64,000 nt of DNA from Chondrosia reniformis (Eukaryota > Porifera > Demospongiae > Chondrillida > Chondrillidae), in NCBI GenBank assembly GCA_947172415.1, contig OX359199.1, forward strand, positions 2,072,001-2,136,000, written 5' to 3'. Position numbers and translations under genes: made by a program. Under the pieces are notes generated by a model. The model was given only the letters and a program-made list of their open reading frames with translations. It was not told where the DNA came from and made no database searches. Positions within the stretch are counted from its first letter, which is position 1, and the number at the start of each line of letters is the position of its first letter. Shown here piece by piece: positions 1-11,800 of this stretch.

Positions 1-1
1 T

Positions 2-169
2 AATGTGGTTAAATTGGGACCAGCTGAACTTGGCCTTATTAAAGAAATGGTTGTGTTATGGAAAGCCTTATGTATGGCCAATTATATACGATTTTTCTTA
101 GGACTTAAAGACCCAACCATAATTCGAAGCCGACTGCCTACATCGATTTTATTGGACGTACAAGTGTAG
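2..169 (+). other. Unrecognised open frame at the left edge
   Basis: The frame starting at base 2 is open for 55 codons from the window edge to a TAG at 167-169. It reads plausibly as protein (for example KLGPAELGLIKEM) but I do not recognise a family. It could be the last exon of a plus-strand gene to the left, a transposon remnant, or chance. If it is a real 3' exon, the missing end of TMEM67 must lie between it and 1601, where I could not find it. Confidence 0.15.
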
Positions 170-1600
170 CAGAAGTGCAAGCAGTTAACAGTATCAGAAT
201 TACTTTAACAGAGTGAAGATATTTAGTTTATGGAATACAGGAGACAATAGAAAGGGTAAGATGAACGTATACTTAACTTACCATTACACACCACATACAT
301 CCATATCACATTTATGAATTTTAAGTATAGTGAGATAAAAATGTTTCTAGTGTACTAACTCAGAAATTAGTTAATATAAGACCTTGAAAAATATTAAAAT
401 CAACTTACTTGGTCAATAAAAGAGGATAAAAAGGTATTCATGTGTAAGTATGCCTTAATTTGGTTGGAACTGAGAGTGTGGCTTGTTTTGGACTGTTCAG
501 GTGACTACAAATAAATTAAAAGTACAAAGTGAAAAACTGTAAGATACCTATAATAATTTATCATTATTCTGTACATTTGAGTTACGTATGTACTGTATGT
601 TTAAAAAATGTGTATTTAGATTCTCAAAAAGATACCAGAAAAATGTGACATAATAAGGATTTATGGGGTAGTAAGGGTTAAACTACTGAAGAAGACTCCT
701 AGGTCAATATTCTGGCAAACAATAACACCAAAACTGTATCTTTAGACACTCAAAGGTACTAAGGTGATATTCAAAGGGTTTTGACCTACTGTGCTTCTAG
801 GTGCTTCAAACTTTGTACGATGAAGTTCACAAGTATGTAACTTATGGTACACAATGTATTATACACTTCCATATTATCACAGTATCAGCTGAGACAAGTA
901 ACTTTAAATATATGAGCTCTGGGACTGAACTCAAATGCAAGGTCTTCATGAAGAAAATGGCTGTAGTGTTTTAGTAGTTTCTTACGCATATACCTCTGAT
1001 TGTGAAGAAAGCAAAATAGTGTTAAAGTATTTTCTAAAATTGGTAGTGAAGGAAATCTCAAAAATCTGTTCATAACTGTCACCTAATCCTCGTTCAGCTA
1101 CTTGATTAGACTACAAACAAAACACCAAATGTACCTCACTTCATGGAACATGTAAAAGAGATTACTGTATGGCTGGAAATTTTGGCAGAGAATTAATTTT
1201 GGTCGATTGAAGGTTTTCAGAGCAAACCACCAATATTTCAACTGCCAATCTACACTGTACATAGAAGAATAACTGTCTTGTCAGTAAAATCGCCAAAGTA
1301 TAATCCCCAAATGCCATAATTTGAGAATTCCACTAAATATTCTTCTTGTCAAAATTTCCAGCCATACGATATGTGCACTGTATTGGTCATATACAAAACA
1401 TTTCCAAGGTACAAATAATATCAAATAAACATATCCTCTTTATAGGCTATCTAGCTAATAAAGTTGATTTATCTTCAAACATAATACAGCCAGTATATAG
1501 GTACAGGCATACGTATGTATATAACTATATGTAATGCAGTTTTCAAACTTCACCTACATATGCAAATATTCTGATGCAGTGTTTATTAGCTTGTACTTAC
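170..1600. other. Gene-poor stretch left of the last recognised TMEM67 exon
   Basis: No exon of the expected meckelin C-terminus was recognised here. The stretch is AT-rich and holds one foldback element (1165-1369) and a fragment around 690-780 with the phrase 'tctttagacactcaaa', shared with small foldbacks at 27634-27695 and 31250-31363. It is most simply a long TMEM67 intron. Confidence 0.4.
1165..1369. mobile_element. Foldback MITE, family A copy 1
   Basis: The ends are inverted copies of one another: TGTATGGCTGGAAATTTTG on the left, and on the right 'caaaatttccagccatacg', whose reverse complement is nearly the same. A diverged relative with the same ends and the same flanking 'acgatatg' lies at 50016-50222. 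There is no internal coding sequence, so this is a non-autonomous element. Confidence 0.6.
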
Positions 1601-4600
1601 CTCTTCCTTCTTAAAGAAATCATTTATGGCCTTCATATCAGTATCAGCCTGACCATGCACAGACTTTCCATGGATATAGTAGCCATACTTATTATGTGAC
1701 AAGATAAGCACAGATATCTGCAGAGAGAATGCAATAACAGAAAGACATACATACGTATATCAACATAAGTATCAAAGGCAATACGTACAGTACTTCTATT
1801 AAACCTAAGAAATTCTGTTATTGCATATATCGTTTATTGTATAAATGGTACGAGTCATAAAAATAAACTGACAACATTACTTACATTTCCAATTGCACAA
1901 AGATCAGCAAACTGCTTTAATTTATGTTCAACAAACCTTTCATGAAATAGCACAATGTAAAGCCACTATGGACAAGTGTATAAAAGAAAAGTGGTCGAGT
2001 GTATATTGACGTACATCCATAATGAAACACCTACAATCTATATTAATTAACAACAAAGACTACAAGAACATTAACTCACAATGAGAAGGGAAAAGAAGGT
2101 ATACGTCATGGTGGCCAACGCGAATCTGAGGACACTACTGGAAGGAGGTTCATATTCACTGGCAGCAAACACGACATGAGTAAAGGGCTCTTGTGCAGCA
2201 ATGTTCTTTATACCAATTACCTAGGACATAATAGAATACAAGGATTTCCTTTCACCGCATCAAACATATCTTTTGGATGGTTTCTCCTCTGATTTTCCGA
2301 GCATCTCTGAAGAAGACCCTCGGGGTCGAAATGTTCCACAAAGAGATTTACTTACATGCATCCTTAAATACTCAAAAGTTGAAAGATAAACCATCCAAAA
2401 ATCAAAGACATAAAACATATTTTTTACACTAAAAAGATTATACTATCTAAAAACACAGAACGTATGTGCGTATACAGTAAATGCTGAATATGAAATGGGA
2501 TGTGTACAGTACTTATATAGAGTCACTTAAAGACTGAAGTGTGGTGTAACAATTATACATGAATCTGTTCAGTCAATTAAGATGGACTATATACATGTAT
2601 CCGTTGAAGAGCAACATTTGAAAGAAAACTATATATATATTATACTCAATTGCACGTCCCTCACCTCAAGCAGCAGTAATGATGAAAAGAGCACACACAA
2701 TGGAAAACCTCTACGACAGGACTGCAATAGGAAGTGCGGAAAACAAAACAAACATACTGATATGTTACTAAAGCATGCGTACATAAAAATTATATGTTTT
2801 ATATATCAACCAATGATAGCTAAATGACTTGGTAATAGACTAAGCAATGCATGTGTAAGGCATCTGTGTTTATAAAAATGTCTGCTCACTTGAGTCCTTA
2901 CATGTACATACGTATGTATGTATGTATATAGCTTCTATTGGAAAAAGGAATTTTCTGAGCAAGACTATACCTTGTATTATGCAGTTGACAAAGAGAGTTG
3001 AGTTGAAACATTCTGTATTATTATCAAGTTGCATGATTTGCTCAGAAATTCTTTTACATTTTCATTATTGACATAGCAATGAAACTCTACCAAATTAGGG
3101 TCTACGTAAATCTATTGCTTCAATAATCTTGAGATCAAATATACATACCTGTAGTTCATTCCATTCATTAGCAACAAAGTACGTTCTCCAAATACTAACT
3201 GGAGCAACCTTTAGTTTTTCATTTGGATCTTCTGTAAGAGTGCCTGTGGCACTAGGAGGATTGGTTGTGATCAGTTTACCTTTAGATTTCTCCCAATCAA
3301 TGAGAAATATATCCACTGTACACTGATTCCCCAAAATAATGGCAACATGAACTAGCTATGGAATAAATCACAGTATTATAAAATGTATACAGGTAATCAC
3401 AGTGCTATAAGATGACAATCAAAAGAGATATACAAATAAAGTGCAAATTTGAATCCAACTTAAAGGTCAACTGAAATGATACATAAGGAAATCTACCGAA
3501 GCAGGGGAAATTTGAAAGTGTACAATACGTATTCGCATACCATAACTTATTATACATACAAATAATTTACATAAGCAATATGCATAAAATAATACAGCAA
3601 ATTAACTTATTAAAGATAATAAATAGTTAGATACATTGGCCATTATTAACAGATAGATATTCAAATTAGGATATGAGACATGTAGACTTCAACTGGAGGC
3701 AGTCACAAATGTATACAGGTGTGTGTCAGGAAGGAGGTAGAAGTGAGTGGTGATGACATCTAACTGCTTGTGGTTATTAATTACACATACACACGTATTA
3801 AGACACACCTTGCATATGGTTGCCACGGAAAGTGAACAAATGTAGATAAGTTCCTGGTCCTTGGTCGGAAGTACTAGTGTGAGTGGACTCTGAGACTTAT
3901 AAAACAACAGAATGATAACAGATGTCAAGGCAAGTACAAGTAGAATGGCAGAAGAAAAGATGGAGCAGACACTTGCAAGCAGTTGGAGACAAGTCTAAAA
4001 ATGAGAAGAGAAAGAAAGATAAGATTGGCACAGTTAGAAGAAATCCCTATCATCTAAAGAATAATCTATTTGCTAATGGAATATCATATAAAACTTACTG
4101 ATATTTCACAAAACATTCTTCCACTCCTGTTTAGAAATGAAATAATCTGAAAAACACTGTAAATTAGTCCCAGTACAATCAAGACTCCTATGCTGACCTG
4201 TGTATATATACAGGTACGTACACTAATATGTAATATATACACATATGCCTATACATACGTACAGTATATGGATATATGTACGTATGATAAAACATATATA
4301 CGTAGATAATTGATAAAGACCATCTAAAGTAACTTCTATCTCAACTTACAAATATGCCAATTATCTGAGCATTCACATCCGATTCATATAGAATGGAAAA
4401 TCTAAACTAAAAGACAAACAAAGGAGCCACTGGTCACTCTTGATGACAGACTAATTAAGACGTACGTACATTTATATTAGTACTGTCAGCACTGGAAGAC
4501 ACTCGTTCATAAGTAACTCTCAAAAAAGGTGGATAAATCAATCCCATTCCACTGGGTGTTATCCTAGAGAAGAGATACATATATATATGTATGTAGAGAT

Positions 4601-7600
4601 ATGTATCCACTTCTAATCAACAAACAGTGAAATAAACACAAACTACAAGTAAGCACCTTAACTCCATTTCACTTGCATAGCTTATAAAAGTGTTTTCTGA
4701 AGAGATGCTTTCTGCAAGATAAAAGTACTTCACTAGACTCCATTGAGATCTATCAGTTTCCATATTAATTAGACTTCCTCCTTCACCCACTAAGTCACTT
4801 TGTAGCACTGGGATACTGTACAGCTGGCCGGATATGCTAATGTCTATATGACGTAGTTAGGGAAACACATAGCTGCACACCTAATAGCTATGTATGTACG
4901 TATTTGTTCAAAGCTAAATAAAATATCACTGGAAATGGAATATATAGAGATCATCATTGGTATATATAATGTATGCCAAACCAGTGATAAAGGTCTTATC
5001 TTGGCTGGGGGACCAAAATCCTATTAAAAGTGGCAATCAGTGATTATCTATTATATCATAGTCATTGCAATTATTTCCCATTTCAAAAGCACTATGTACA
5101 CGTATGCACAGCCATGTGTGCTATAGCTAGTATACAGTATGTGTACAACCCCAAAAGTTGTGCTACAGCTAATATATAGTATGTGTACATCCCCAAAGTT
5201 GTGCTACAGCTAGTATACAGTATGTGTACATCCCCAAAGTTGTGCTACAGCTAGTATACAGTATGTGTGCATCCCCAAAGTTGTGCTACAGCTAGTATAC
5301 AGTATGTGTACATCCCCAAAGTTGTGCTACAGCTAGTATACAGTATGTGTACATCCCCAAAGTTGTGCTACAGCTAGTATACAGTATGTGTACATCCCCA
5401 AAAGTTGTGCTACAGCTAGTATACAGTATGTGTACATCCCCAAAGTTGTGCTACAGCTAGTATACAGTATGTGTACATCCCCAAAGTTGTGCTACAGCTA
5501 GTATACAGTATGTGTGCATCTCTAAAATTCTTCCATCTGTTTCATCAAGTATTCAAAGGACGAGGAGACAAGTGCAAGAGCTTGCTAGTTTGATGCGGGA
5601 ACCTTTGTGATGTACTGTATGTACATATACACATACGTACATACGTATGTGGTTAGAACTTAGGATACAAGGACTCAAGAAGAGCATCCTGTCTGCTGTG
5701 TTTAGCAAGTTCTTTATATTGACTTTACATTCATGAACATATGTCACTCCTACTAGCCAGAATCCAACAGCTTCAGCAAAGGGATCATGGCAGAGCTACG
5801 TACGTTTAAATAGGATGGTCAGCTTTTTCTTAAGCCAACAAAAAACCATGGGGACTTAAAGATCTAAAGCCTATCTTTAAGCTTTACCATCATCATTTGA
5901 CTCTGGATTTCACCCCACCCACACTCCTGTCACCCGAGGAGTACAATGAGCATAACTACGTAGCTATGTAACCAGTGGATGATTGCAGACTATACCACTT
6001 ACCAAAAGATCATTTACTCCAGACAAGAAACCTAAGAAACTTCCATTAAGAGCATAAGCTGCCAGAACAATATCTATCCTACCATTTTCCTACATACGTA
6101 CATCAAAAATCACACCAGATATACGTACATGATAGAACATACATAGAAACTTTACCAATACAGTATATACATTCAGCATTAATTATTGATATGAGAGACA
6201 TCACCCACTTGTGTAAATGTTTTTGTAACAAATGTTTCTTCAATTATAGGACTTTCCAGTAGTTCATTGCCTGTTAGATCATAGTATACATCTGGTACAT
6301 CTTGACAGGCAAGGCTTCCTCTACTATACTGGTCGAGGACACAAAGGTTACGCAATCCCTGGCATGCTGTTCCATTTTTATCCTATGGCAGATAAAAAGG
6401 TATATTGTATAGGAATACAAACTGTTATATGTACAAGAACCTAAAGAGATACATACACATAATGATTAGAAGTAGCTCTCATTGCATTCATCTATTCAGT
6501 TGATTTATCATTCGAGCTATCTGCAATAAAAGTCAAGGTTTTGGAAATCTCAACCCCGGGCTCTTCACATACACATTCAAGTACTTTGCCAAAAGGACCA
6601 CTTGGTTATAGACTATCAAGTTATTGATTTTATGGTAACAGAGCTAGTAAGTACCAGCTTACCAAACATAGGTAGTGCAAGGATGGATAAAAGTCTCTGA
6701 AATATTGGAACTTTTCATTCAAACCAGGAAACTGTAACAATAGCAAAACAGTAGGTATACGTATGCACATACGTATATACTTGTGAAGAGAAATCTTTAG
6801 GTGAAGACAAGTGCAGCTTCTTTTCTAAATTACATTGTCAGCTACTATAACAACACAGAGAGAGCTTGTCTCTTATTCACACATCATTGATAGTAGCTTA
6901 CTATTAGGTTGCGGGTTGGACTCAAACAGACTCCACCTGAATACACACACACACTACAATCTTCTAACCCACAAGGGGAACACCTATATTAAATACAACA
7001 TACTGATATTCAAAAGTGTATCATTTGGAAGAAAATGCATGGAAGAGAACTGAGAGATCTTACAGCAATGGAAACAATACAAATCTTGCAAAATGCTATT
7101 CTAAACTTTTTGTATAATTTGCATTATAAAACCTGATTCTATAATGTATTTTAAGAGTCTTCACTCTCCTATTAAATACAAGAAAGGGTTATACACTGAT
7201 ACAAGTAAGGGTCATGTACTGATTTTACTTATTTCCATGCAGTCCTTTTCACGTCTACATGTCCAGAGCAAGTACAATAACATCATTCCAAACCTTAAGC
7301 CATCTGAATCTGTTCCAGCTGGACACTCTACACACAGTCTTCTCTTGTTAGTAATATCATCATCTGAAGGAAATATTGAAATGGCCGTTTATGGTGATAA
7401 ATTTACAAGTTTTGATATAGTTTACACCTTTCTATGTTGACTTTGGAATATAAATATATGGAACCATACACTCATGGATATGTATGCACATCAGTTCCGC
7501 CCATTAGCTCATTGCGCTCCTCAGGGGACATGAGTGGGGCAATATCCAGAGTTTGATGATGATGATATAAAACATTGCAATTATGATACAATTAAGGCTG

Positions 7601-8720
7601 CACTGAATGTTTTGTATACAGCTTATTTTAGTGAGACTGATCTAGGTGGCCTACACATATATTAAACGGGTTGACTGATTATGTATACATATGTACGTAG
7701 TGTAGCGTAGGGTCATTGACGAAGGGTGGTATTCCCAGAAACAGCTACGTATCTGGCCCAGTGGAGCAAAAGAAGAAAGAAAAGACTCCTGTATCCTCAT
7801 CCAGTGGTCTCTCCAAGTTTAGTCCCTATATGCTGTTTAAATTTATTACAGAGTAGGCATAGCATGTAGGAAAATAGTGTATTAGATTATTCTTTTTTTC
7901 TCTAATAATCTACGATGAACAAACAATCACTTCTGCCATCAGGATGTACACGGTATATTGGCTATGTACATACAACACCCACCATACAATATATTGATTA
8001 TACATACCACACCCACCTATCACTTGAGATCTGCCATTACAAGGACATGCTTTTGACTCTGTGTCATACAAGCTGGAGTTACACTGTACGCAGGTAGCAC
8101 CATCTTGTCCTGCTACAAAGCCGGGCAGACACATCTTGCAACTACCATCAGTGTCTGGTACAGCATAATGGGAACACTCACAAGCAAGCCCTAAGTGTAG
8201 TAGGCATACAACAAAAGGTGTATGTACATTATTATCTTGCTATCCCAGAGCCAAAAATTGGTAGCTACTGCTACACAATTCTATCAAGCATACACATTAT
8301 TATTATGATTTTAGTGTATCGTGTGCATACTCGATGTACATATATTTACGTCATAGGAATCATAGCTTCTGAGATCTCATTTTGACTAGCCAGGCTGAGA
8401 CTGAGACTGACATGAAAAATCAAGGTGATAATCAAACCACAAGTAATTATAAATAGTCTGAAACATCATGAAGAGGGAAAAATACTAAAGACGCAATTGC
8501 TGGGAATCGAACCCACGATAGCATACACTTATCGCTCAAACTCACCATCAACTGAAACTCGTTCATTAGGACCACAGGCAACACAAGAAAAATTGCTTTG
8601 TAAAAAACGCTTCCCAGAAGCTACGCAGTTTTCCACAGACACAGAAGGCAGAACAGTGATTGAGCTTAGTCGTTCGATGGACACCAGAAGGATGAATACT
8701 GAAACACATAATGTCGCCAT
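1601..8720 (-). CDS. TMEM67: Meckelin (TMEM67), ciliary transition-zone membrane protein; C-terminus not seen
   Basis: Multi-exon minus-strand gene. In animals meckelin is a transition-zone protein of the MKS module that gates ciliary membrane traffic. The start at 8720 opens a signal peptide (MATLCVSVFILLV) followed by cysteine-rich EGF-like sequence (CMCLPGFVAG-type exons). Exons with good splice signals and phase: 8546-8720, 8017-8190, 7294-7363, 6663-6731, 6209-6382, 4099-4197, 3809-3994, 3149-3355, 2080-2220, 1885-1965, 1601-1717. Others lie near 6001-6095, 4660-4810, 4470-4560 and 4340-4410. Family-diagnostic stretches are VSIWRTYFVANEWNE, the FHERF..HKLKQFADLC segment and YGYYIHGKSVHGQADTD near the end. 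The last ~180 residues of the usual ~995 were not found. One exon between 7294 and 6731 is uncertain (perhaps 7068-7104). Introns hold a 41-bp minisatellite. Family assignment is secure; exon detail is partly provisional. Confidence 0.85.
2265..2395. repeat. Transposon remnant with 'gaccctcggggtcgaaatg' motif
   Basis: The phrase 'gaagaagaccctcggggtcg' resembles 'ttcgaccctgagggttatc' at 18707 (opposite strand) and a weaker match in the loop of 13219-13436. This suggests fragments of one dispersed element. It sits in a TMEM67 intron and has no coding sequence. Confidence 0.4.
4918..5072. mobile_element. Degenerate single-ended copy of the 47087-47496 foldback family
   Basis: The order of phrases 'aaatatcactggaaa', 'gccaaaccagtgataaagg', 'tcttggctgggggacc' and 'cctattaaaagtggcaa' matches the left arm of the large foldback at 47087-47496, with many differences. 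Only one arm is present here. It lies in a TMEM67 intron. Confidence 0.5.
5116..5520. repeat. 41-bp minisatellite, about 10 copies, in a TMEM67 intron
   Basis: The unit contains 'gtgctacagctagtatacag' followed by 'tatgtgtacatccccaaagt'. The first two copies are diverged and the inner ones nearly identical, as expected from homogenisation of the array centre. The unit length is not a multiple of three and there is no open frame of note. Confidence 0.93.
7690..7900 (+). repeat. Dispersed repeat family D, near-complete copy
   Basis: It carries the family's landmarks in order: 'gggtcattgacgaagggtgg', 'cccagaaacagct', an A/G-rich 'gaagaaagaaaag' tract, 'tgtatcctcatcca', 'tttagtccctat', and 'catagcatgtaggaaaatag' followed by 'tgtattagattattc'. 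Similar copies are at 20745-20960 and 22490-22710, with partial copies at five other sites. It is non-coding and lies in a TMEM67 intron. Confidence 0.6.
8420..8532 (-). mobile_element. tRNA-derived SINE fragment
   Basis: On the minus strand it contains GGGTTCGATTCCCAGC, a good tRNA B box, followed downstream by CTTGTGGTTTGATTATCA. The same tail recurs at 28833-28855 and, diverged, at 12910-12930. The 5' tRNA half is replaced by the neighbouring exon region, so this is a truncated SINE and not a tRNA gene. It sits beside the first TMEM67 donor site. Confidence 0.5.
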
Positions 8721-8800
8721 CTTTAGGTTTCTCTGGTAACGTTACGCAAGCCTAGAACGGTCCTGTTGCACAATCAATTTTTCAACTGACGTGGGAGATT
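8709..8800. promoter_or_regulatory. Shared TMEM67/SNF8 promoter with TISU/YY1-like and X-box-like motifs
   Basis: Only 80 bases separate the two start codons, so both promoters must lie here. On the minus strand the TMEM67 start reads AAAGATGGCGAC, close to the TISU element (YY1-like; initiation on very short leaders). Directly upstream, GTTACCAGAGAAACC at 8726-8740 resembles an RFX X-box, with one perfect and one imperfect half-site. X-boxes control ciliary genes in several animals. Binding is inference. Confidence 0.55.
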
Positions 8801-11800
8801 ATGCCGAGAAGAGTTGGTGTAGGGGCGATCAAGAAGCAGCAATTGGAAAAGGTTAGTATATTGAAGGCACTTATACGGAACTTGGGAACTACGAAACTAT
8901 TTGTTACAGTTATCTGGGAGAAAATATTAAATGTCAATGTTACTCCATCTGGTACAATGAGCTACTGTCCGGTGTAACAGAAACTCAGTTCCCACAACCC
9001 ACTTATCAGATTATAACTGTTATTTGTACCCCTGTATCAGTAACTGTTGTTTGTACCCCTGTATCAGTAACTGTTGTTTGTATCCCTGTATCAGTAACTG
9101 TTGTTTATACCCCTGTATCAGTAACTGTTGTTTGTACCCCTGTATCAGTAACTGTTGTTTTTACCCCTGTATCAGTAACTGTTGTTTGTACCCCTGTATC
9201 AGTAACTGTCATTTGTACCCCTGTATCAGTAACAGTTGTTTGTACCCCTGTATCAGTAACTGTTGTTTGTACCCCATCAGTAACTGTTGTTTGTACCCCT
9301 GTATCAGTAACTGTTGTTTGTACCCCTGTATCAGTAACTGTTGTTTGTACCCCTGTATCAGTAACTGTTGTTTGTACCCCTATATCAGTAACTGTTGTTT
9401 GTACTCCTATATCAGTAACTGTCGTTTGTACCCCTGTATCAGTAACTGTTGTTTGTACCCCTGTATCAGTAACTGTCGTTTGTACCCCTGTATCAGTAAC
9501 TGTCGTTTGTACCCCTGTATCAGTAACTGTCGTTTGTACCCCTGTATCAGTAACTGTTGTTTGTACCCCTGTATCAGTAACTGTTGTTTGTACCCCTGTA
9601 TCAGTAACTGTTGTTTGTACCCCTGTATCAGTAACTGTTGTTTGTACCCCTGTATCAGTAACTGTTGTTTGTACCCCTGTATCAGTAACTGTTGTTTGTA
9701 CCCCTGTATCAGTAACTGTTGTTTGTACCCCTATATCAGTAACTGTTGTTTGTACTCCTATATCAGTAACTGTCGTTTGTACCCCTGTATCAGTAACTGT
9801 TGTTTGTACCCCTGTATCAGTAACTGTCGTTTGTACCCCTGTATCAGTAACTGTCGTTTGTACCCCTGTATCAGTAACTGTTGTTTGTACCCCTGTATCA
9901 GTAACTGTTGTTTGTACCCCTGTATCAGTAACTGTTGTTTGTACCCCTGTATCAGTAACTGTTGTTTGTACCCCTGTATCAGTAACTGTTGTTTGTACCC
10001 CTATATAAGACCACTATATTGTTAAACATTGTTTATATATGTACTTGAGATTTTATGTACGTACTTTAAGCTATATGGGACCATTAGGTCTGGTTGCATT
10101 CACACACATACATAGTTATCAGGTTATATTGTAACCTGCGCATAAGGTCATTATTGTGTTGTTGTTTCACTGTGTAGGCCAAATATGCTGCCAAACAAAC
10201 AGAGTTGGAGGATATGAAGTTTTCACACGTAAGTGTTCAGATACTCAAGGCATTAATATACAACAGCTATTCTTTGGTAACCAGCCATGTGCTGTCATAA
10301 TAAGTTGTAAGGGATTTAAAGTCTACTGAACTGTGTATGTAGACTAAGAAAATTCTAATACACCATTTTCCTACATGCTATGTCTACTCTGTAAAAAAGC
10401 CAATAGGGACTATGTATATCTCAGATTCTCTATACAATTATGTGGACAATTATACTGATCTCTTATTCATTCATTCATTATTGTGAAAGACATCAGCAAC
10501 ATGCATATATGTACGTATATAAAGCAAGCCATGCAAATAATAATGATAAAATTGTCAATATAAGTTTAAACGTCACATCAATTACTGTTATTATTATGAT
10601 AATTAGGATTCTTAACACATGTCTTAGATACTTCATTTCGAATCAGTACACTAGGGTAGAAAGGGTAGAAGAGTGAAATGTGTTACTGATTTAGAAGTGA
10701 AATGAACTACTGTATCTAGGACGCATGTTAATAAATTAGCAGAAGAGTACAGATCTAATTGCTTGGGTCACTCCAAAGAGTGCATGATTAAATGTTTGTA
10801 AAAATAGATTTTATGTGTACGTATGCAGTATTTCTACGTATATACCATTTGGTTAATTGATGTGCTTAAGTTTCTTTACTTCCTACTGATTGGTGTGTGT
10901 AGGTCAGTACTCAAGTTGAATCTTTCAAGAAGAACTTGGAGAACTTTGCTACAAAGCACAGAAATGAGATTAAGAAAGATGCTGAATTTAGAGGTCACTT
11001 TCAGCAAATGTGTGCTAGAATTGGAGTAGATCCCTTGGCCTGTAAGTCTGACAATATATTCACTTTACATAGTAATGTGGAGTAGGCCAATTGCTTACAA
11101 TGACAATAAATGGCACCATAAACAGGGGTTCATACAGAACCCTGGGATTTCTCCCCCTAGTTTTGATTTGACATCCCAAATTTTACCCCAGAATGGTTAA
11201 TTGAAATTCATATCCCCACCCAAATATCAACAAATAATGTATGCTGGCATTGTGGCAGTCCTGATGGATGATAGCTCATAAAAACTCCTGCTTAATATTC
11301 AGAGCTTAGATACTTATAATGACTGTTGTCCAGGTTATGTACGTATATTCAACTCAATATCAGTAAATTGCAGTACGGAAGATACACTTTCACCTTTTAA
11401 TTTTGTGGTAATTCTTTGTAATTTATTATCATTATATTTAGTTATACGTACGTTTGCAGTAAATAATTGTGCAGGAAAGTGTATGAAAGTAAAATCCCAC
11501 TGAAGTTAGAGTGTAGGCCTACGTATATACTGTAAGTGTGTAATTGTGTAGGCCTATATACTGTAAGTGTGTAGGTCTATATACTGTAAGTGTGTGGGCC
11601 TATATACTGTAAGTGTGTAGGCCTATATACTGTAAGTGTGTAGGTCTATATACTGTAAGTGTGTAAGTGTGTAGGCCTATATATTGTAAGTGTGTAGGCC
11701 TATATACTGTAAGTGTGTAGGCCTATATACTGTAAGTGTGTAGGCCTATATACTGTAATTGTGTAGGCCTATATACTGTAAGTGTGTAGGTCTATATACT

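Noticed and set aside
5116-5520. Regular repeats resembling a CRISPR array
   Set aside because: Units are contiguous with no unique spacers and the context is a spliced animal gene; the same holds for the other tandem arrays.
9024-10025. 333-codon open frame repeating YPCISNCCL, like a cysteine-rich repeat protein
   Set aside because: It exists because the 27-bp unit is a multiple of three; it sits in SNF8 intron 1, has no signal peptide, splice context or codon-level conservation.
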